Assembly (NCBI RefSeq): GCF_004134775.1
Contig: NZ_SDOZ01000002.1
Coordinates: 303,739 to 367,738 of the forward strand
DNA: 64,000 nt
DNA from: Candidatus Borkfalkia ceftriaxoniphila
GTDB lineage: Bacteria > Bacillota > Clostridia > Christensenellales > Borkfalkiaceae
Direction of reading: 5' to 3'
Both the position numbers and the translations under genes were made by a program. How positions within the stretch are numbered: position 1 is the stretch's first letter; every line of letters starts with the position of its first letter. The notes beneath the pieces were generated by a model, which did not search any database, had not been told where the DNA came from, and worked only from the letters and a program-made list of their open reading frames with translations. Below are positions 61,187 through 64,000 of the stretch, in pieces.

Positions 61187-61420
61187 TTAATTCAAAATAT
61201 TATTTTTATCAAAAAGCGGTGAGTTGAAAAAATCTTGCAAAGTTACTTCTAATCCGTCGCACACAGCATAAAGCGTTGATAGTTTTACTGTATTACTTCT
61301 TGTCATTGTTGCAATGGTTGAATATGGAACGTTTCCGTCTTTCGCTACTTTATAAATGCTTTTATCATTTTTATTGGCTAATTCTACTATTCTTTTATAA
61401 ACTGCGTCAACTAATTTCAT
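61187..61420 (-). CDS. Small XRE-family regulator
   Basis: A 77-residue helix-turn-helix protein (IYKVAKDGNVPYSTIATMTR) with the tail DFFNSPLFDKNNILN. The ATG at 61420 follows GGAG by six bases; an in-frame ATG-less extension upstream is rejected. A dyad at 61431-61454 covers its promoter. Confidence 0.8.
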   Translation of the reverse strand: MKLVDAVYKRIVELANKNDKSIYKVAKDGNVPYSTIATMTRSNTVKLSTLYAVCDGLEVTLQDFFNSPLFDKNNILN

Positions 61421-61430
61421 AGTAATCTCC

Positions 61431-61454
61431 ATTATATTGCTATATCAATATAAT
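61431..61454. promoter_or_regulatory. Operator dyad of the 61187-61420 regulator
   Basis: ATTATATTG and CAATATAAT are perfect 9-base arms with a 6-base gap, placed 11 bases before the start codon in the promoter area; a likely autorepression site. Confidence 0.5.
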
Positions 61455-61561
61455 GCTATTATACACGATACTATTTTTAAAATATATTGGCACACCAACT
61501 ATATTGCTTGACCGATATATTTTTGTGCGTTATAATATATGCAACATCAACTGCAAAGTAA

Positions 61562-61795
61562 TCAATCGCTAATATTATCAAATAAATTATCGTCAAAAAA
61601 TTGTTTAAGAGATATACCCAATGTATCCGCTATTTGATATATTGTATCTATTTGTGTAGTCTTACGTTTTGCTCCGATAATTACATTTATTGTCGACCTT
61701 GGAATGCCCCCTCTTTCTGATAACTCATATTGAGTCAATCCGCGCTCTTTTAATAAGTTATCAATTCTTTTACCAATACATTCAATCAATTTCAT
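61562..61795 (-). CDS. Small XRE-family regulator
   Basis: A 77-residue helix-turn-helix protein (QYELSERGGIPRSTINVIIG) ending QFFDDNLFDNISD, the same tail pattern as its paralogues. GGAGG seven bases before the ATG. It diverges from the frameshifted regulator at 61932. Confidence 0.82.
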   Translation of the reverse strand: MKLIECIGKRIDNLLKERGLTQYELSERGGIPRSTINVIIGAKRKTTQIDTIYQIADTLGISLKQFFDDNLFDNISD

Positions 61796-61809
61796 TTTTT
61801 TTACCTCCG

Positions 61810-61829
61810 ACGTTCATCACAATGAACGT
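61810..61829. promoter_or_regulatory. Operator dyad between divergent regulators
   Basis: ACGTTCAT and ATGAACGT form an 8-base inverted repeat with a 4-base gap, between a TATTATAA-type -10 and the ribosome site of the 61562-61795 gene. Two more AACGTT copies follow at about 61864 and 61880 on the way to the divergent gene. Confidence 0.5.
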
Positions 61830-61931
61830 TTATAATAGTAGTATATATCAAACAACACAAAATAACGTTTACCAGAATCAACGTTTTATTAAATTTTTAA
61901 ATCTACTAAATAATTTTAGGAGAGAAACTTA

Positions 61932-62453
61932 ATGACAACAGCACAAGCCGTGGCGGAACGTTTAAAAATTTAATGCAAGCAAAAAACATTGCCATAACCG
62001 ATATATGTGAAAAATGCAACTTATCACAATCTACAATTTATAAAATTTTAGCGGCTAAACAAACCTCGGTAGAGATACACACACTACATCAACTTGCAAA
62101 AGACAAAAAGGCTCGGGGTAAGCGAATACACGGAATTTTTTTTAACAGATATCATTTTTGAAAACGAAGATATCTATTTACTGTTTGACAACGGCGATAA
62201 ATTGCTTATCAAAAACGGAGAAATACTCGAAAGGGAGGAAGAAAAACTGTTTGCATGGAACGCGGATATCCCCAACAGCGGTTGGAGCATGGTGATTGCC
62301 GCCGAGTTGTACCGCACAGACAAAAAATTTGAAATACATTTTTTAATGGAAAACAGAAACGAATATGAACGTTATACAGTATGGTACTTGACATTCCGAG
62401 GAACGGATATACAGGAAATCATAACCCCAAATAATGAATTTCGGTTCAAATAA
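61932..62453 (+). pseudogene. XRE-family regulator with C-terminal domain, broken by two frameshifts
   Basis: Three pieces in two frames join into one protein: MTTAQAVAERLK (from 61932, after AGGAG), then an HTH with MQAKNIAITDICEKCNLSQS, then RLGVSEYTEFFLTDIIFENE and a 100-residue C-terminal part ending NEFRFK. The first junction lies at a run of five A near 61965 (six are needed) and the second at a run of five A near 62105 (four are needed); the shifts cancel, so the last part returns to the first frame. The C-terminal part is not a domain I recognise. Either a recent pseudogene, or homopolymer errors in the sequence. A terminator follows. Confidence 0.8.
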
Positions 62454-62473
62454 TTTAATAAAAATCAGTACTG

Positions 62474-62502
62474 AAAAAGACGCTTTCGAGCGTCTTTTTT
62501 TT
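62474..62502 (+). terminator. Terminator of the frameshifted regulator
   Basis: AAAAAGACGCT and AGCGTCTTTTT pair around a TTCG tetraloop and end in eight T, 20 bases after the stop codon at 62453. Confidence 0.85.
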
Positions 62503-62562
62503 CATGTTCACAGCAAACGGAAATCGCGGGAAAAGTCCGAGATAAGGTAGGTAAGTGACGAT

Positions 62563-62673
62563 GGGACGCGTGCTTGTCTTGATACAAGTACGGCGGCTAC
62601 GCTGACGAGGCGGCAGAGCCGCCTCGTCACCCGCTCGCTGCGCTCGCGGGCGCCTAAGACAAGCACGCGCCCC
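62563..62673. repeat. Nested GC-rich palindrome
   Basis: Outer arms GGGACGCGTGCTTGTCTT (62563-62580) and its near-perfect reverse complement (62656-62673, one mismatch) enclose a perfect hairpin GACGAGGCGGC/GCCGCCTCGTC (62604-62628) and a CCCGC/GCGGG palindrome. Such a cruciform-capable site could be a recombination or replication signal or a structured RNA; no protein is encoded. Confidence 0.8.
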
Positions 62674-62833
62674 AAACAAAGCAACAACGCAACAGCGGAA
62701 CGCACAAAAAAAGCGCGGCGGCGCGGGGTGGCGCCGCTAAACCGCTCGGCGGTCACTCCCGCGCATACCGTCGCGCATACTTTTTTATTCTGCTGTTCCC
62801 CCCTTTTTTTCGCAAATGGCAGTAATACGTGCG

Positions 62834-62852
62834 CTTGTCTTTTATACAAGTA
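62834..62852. repeat. Second copy of a short hairpin repeat
   Basis: CTTGTCTTTTATACAAGTA repeats, with one substitution and one inserted base, CTTGTCTTGATACAAGTA at 62573-62590. Each can form a CTTGT/ACAAG hairpin. The copies are about 260 bases apart and flank the GC-rich part. Confidence 0.7.
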
Positions 62853-62871
62853 AAGGAATAAAAGTCTTTTG

Positions 62872-62910
62872 AAAGCCCTCGGAATTTTGTCCGAGGGCTT
62901 TTCTCTTTTC
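62872..62910 (+). terminator. Hairpin terminator with no gene upstream
   Basis: AAAGCCCTCGGA and TCCGAGGGCTTT form a 12-base stem with a 6-base loop followed by TCTCTTTT. It follows 400 bases without a gene, so it may end a small RNA or read-through from the nested palindrome region. Confidence 0.75.
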
Positions 62911-62986
62911 CCCAACCGTATATCTGCGGGAAGAGTACGAAAAAAAACGATATTTAATGAAAACAATCCGATTGATAATGGTTTTT

Positions 62987-63056
62987 GTACGGGAACAGTC
63001 CGTACCAATTTGAATTCGTTTTTGATATAATCTGTCCATAAAGATTTTACGGACAG
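62987..63056 (+). promoter_or_regulatory. Promoter with two inverted repeats before the small gene
   Basis: TATAAT (63026-63031) has no good -35; instead GTACGG/CCGTAC (62987-63005, 7-base gap) lies at the -35 side and CTGTCC/GGACAG (63032-63056) lies downstream of the -10. The paired GGAC-containing arms suggest a regulator controlling the recombinase region. Confidence 0.45.
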
Positions 63057-63065
63057 GGAAAGAAT

Positions 63066-63233
63066 ATGAAACGACAGGATTTAACTTATATCGCGGGGAA
63101 TGACTTGTATATAGCGCCTTTATCAGATTGCGAAACAAATGCCTTTTTCTCCGCGGTATTGGCAGAAATAAAAGAATTGAGCAAAGAAGAAATGGAAAAC
63201 AATCCTTTTTGTCTTTCGTCCGTCGGAGCGTAA
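63066..63233 (+). CDS. Small hypothetical protein upstream of the recombinase
   Basis: A 55-residue reading frame (MKRQDLTYIAGNDLYIAPLS then a helical AVLAEIKELSKEEMENN segment) with AGGGA six bases before the ATG and a TATAAT upstream. No family is recognised. Its position before a serine recombinase suggests an accessory or regulatory peptide of the mobile element, but this is inference. Confidence 0.5.
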   Translation: MKRQDLTYIAGNDLYIAPLSDCETNAFFSAVLAEIKELSKEEMENNPFCLSSVGA

Positions 63234-63244
63234 ACGAAAACACC

Positions 63245-63294
63245 CTTTCCGTCAAGGGTAAAATACATTGCCTGCGGCAACCCTTGACGGAAAG
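63245..63294. repeat. Perfect 15-base inverted repeat before the recombinase
   Basis: CTTTCCGTCAAGGGT (63245-63259) and its exact reverse complement (63280-63294) are separated by 20 bases. Further TTTCCGT copies follow at about 63329, 63341 and 63351. No T run follows, so it is not a typical terminator; it may be a recombinase-related or regulatory site. Confidence 0.75.
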
Positions 63295-63386
63295 ACAACA
63301 CACGGACAGATAAGGGAAAGACTTTGCGTTTCCGTTTCGTCCGTTTCCGTCGAAAGACAAAAAACAATTCAAAGGAGTTATGTATC

Positions 63387-64000
63387 ATGAAATCAGCAGT
63401 TATCTATGCACGCTATTCCAGCGCAAGCCAGACCGAGCAGTCTATCGAAGGGCAATTAGACGTTTGCAAAAAGTATGCACAAGACAACGATTTACAAATC
63501 GTCGATACCTATATCGACCGCGCCATGACAGGCAAGAACGACCAACGCGCCGCATTTCAAAAGTTATTGTCCGACAGCGAAAAGCCCGTAACGTGGGAAA
63601 TCGTGCTTGTATATGCAATCGACCGTTTCGGCAGAAATTCCATTGAGATAGCCGTCAATAAACAACGCTTGAAAAAGAACCGTAAAACGCTTATTTCCGC
63701 TACGCAACGCACCTCGGAAAATATAGACGGCACCAAGAACCTTGACGGCATTTTACTTGAAAATATGTATATCGGGCTTGCCGAATATTATTCCGAAGAA
63801 CTCTCCCAAAAGATATTGCGCGGGTTGAACGAGAGCCGTAAGAAAGGCTTTTACTGCGGCGGGGGCGTGCCTTACGGGTACAAAGTGGTTGCCCGCAAAA
63901 TCGTTGATGATGCCGAAAAAGCCGATATTGTCCGTTACATATTTTCGCAATATGCCCTCGGCGTGTATGTGCCTACGATTATCAAAGCCTTGACGGAGCG
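63387..64000 (+). CDS. Large serine recombinase (partial, runs off the window)
   Basis: The first 204 residues of a site-specific serine recombinase, open to the window end. The resolvase domain begins VIYARYSSASQTEQSIEGQL with catalytic Ser11 in the YARYS motif, followed by YIDRAMTGKNDQRAAFQKLL and AIDRFGRN. The recombinase domain starts at about residue 155 (GFYCGGGVPYGYKVVAR). This architecture belongs to the large serine integrases of phages and integrative elements. AAAGGAG lies nine bases before the ATG. It marks mobile DNA continuing beyond 64000. Confidence 0.9.
   Translation, partial: MKSAVIYARYSSASQTEQSIEGQLDVCKKYAQDNDLQIVDTYIDRAMTGKNDQRAAFQKLLSDSEKPVTWEIVLVYAIDRFGRNSIEIAVNKQRLKKNRKTLISATQRTSENIDGTKNLDGILLENMYIGLAEYYSEELSQKILRGLNESRKKGFYCGGGVPYGYKVVARKIVDDAEKADIVRYIFSQYALGVYVPTIIKALTE

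Larger units (their letters stand above)
62454..63065. other. Non-coding, palindrome-rich stretch at the accessory-region boundary
   Basis: No gene is supported in these 612 bases. They hold a terminator, a GC-rich nested palindrome of about 110 bases, a purine/pyrimidine-skewed stretch with a CCCCCC-T run near 62800, a second copy of a short hairpin, another terminator and the promoter of a small gene. The GC-rich part contrasts with the AT-rich DNA on both sides. Confidence 0.7.

Noticed and set aside
61008..61190. 60-codon plus-strand frame
   Set aside because: No ribosome site, and the frame runs through the 18-base inverted repeat and the hairpin terminator; nothing supports translation.

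Overview
The window looks like about 64 kb of chromosome from an anaerobic, Gram-positive Clostridia-type bacterium, probably an uncultured gut member of the Firmicutes. The evidence is GGAGG-type ribosome binding sites at most genes, many lipobox signal peptides, CUT1-type sugar ABC importers without their own ATPase, AzlCD, LacI and AraC sugar regulators, and cell-wall-binding and InlB-like repeats. The assignment is inference; there is no rRNA or other marker gene here.

Layout. (1) 49-14715, minus strand: a five-gene operon for surface glycopolymers. It opens with a 2143-residue surface protein that carries a phosphodiester-glycosidase domain and a metallophosphatase domain, then a small lipoprotein, a glycosyltransferase/HAD fusion, a LicD protein and a second glycosyltransferase/HAD fusion. 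(2) 14941-15948: a ketopantoate reductase-like gene. (3) 16035-38237, minus strand: a tightly packed run of 15 genes, about 22 kb, that reads as one glycan-use operon. It holds two CUT1 importers (one with a permease fused to a large extracytoplasmic domain), a DUF4091 protein, an LRR lipoprotein, an SGNH hydrolase, a toroid glycosidase-like lipoprotein, several binding lipoproteins, an MBL hydrolase and a LacI regulator. (4) 38606-40779: a second LacI regulator with a serine hydrolase. (5) 40918-43702: a WYL regulator followed by four overlapping small genes (GyrI-like, TfoX-like, GyrI-like, VOC). (6) 43852-45670, plus strand: azlC-azlD, a zinc-ribbon protein and a small XRE regulator. (7) 45813-60447: a second glycan locus with an AraC regulator diverging from SBP-permease-permease-ADP-ribosylglycohydrolase-like-TIM barrel-GH95/65-like, plus a second TIM-barrel paralogue. 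(8) 60610-64000: an accessory region with small XRE regulators, one frameshifted regulator, strong palindromes and a large serine recombinase cut by the window end.

How the parts fit. Regions 3 and 7 are self-contained uptake and degradation loci: surface lipoproteins bind and trim a glycan, importers take up the fragments (energised by an ATPase encoded elsewhere), and LacI or AraC proteins sense them. Region 1 appears to build or edit a phosphodiester-containing surface polymer. The long first operons of regions 1 and 3 each begin with a good sigma-A-type promoter followed, in the untranslated leader, by the same kind of double-palindrome repeat. The most interesting signals are the glycosidase-phosphatase surface fusion, the HAD paralogue that has lost its nucleophile, the sensor-permease fusion, the shared leader repeats, the pair of unrecognised TIM-barrel proteins and the palindrome-rich boundary beside the recombinase.
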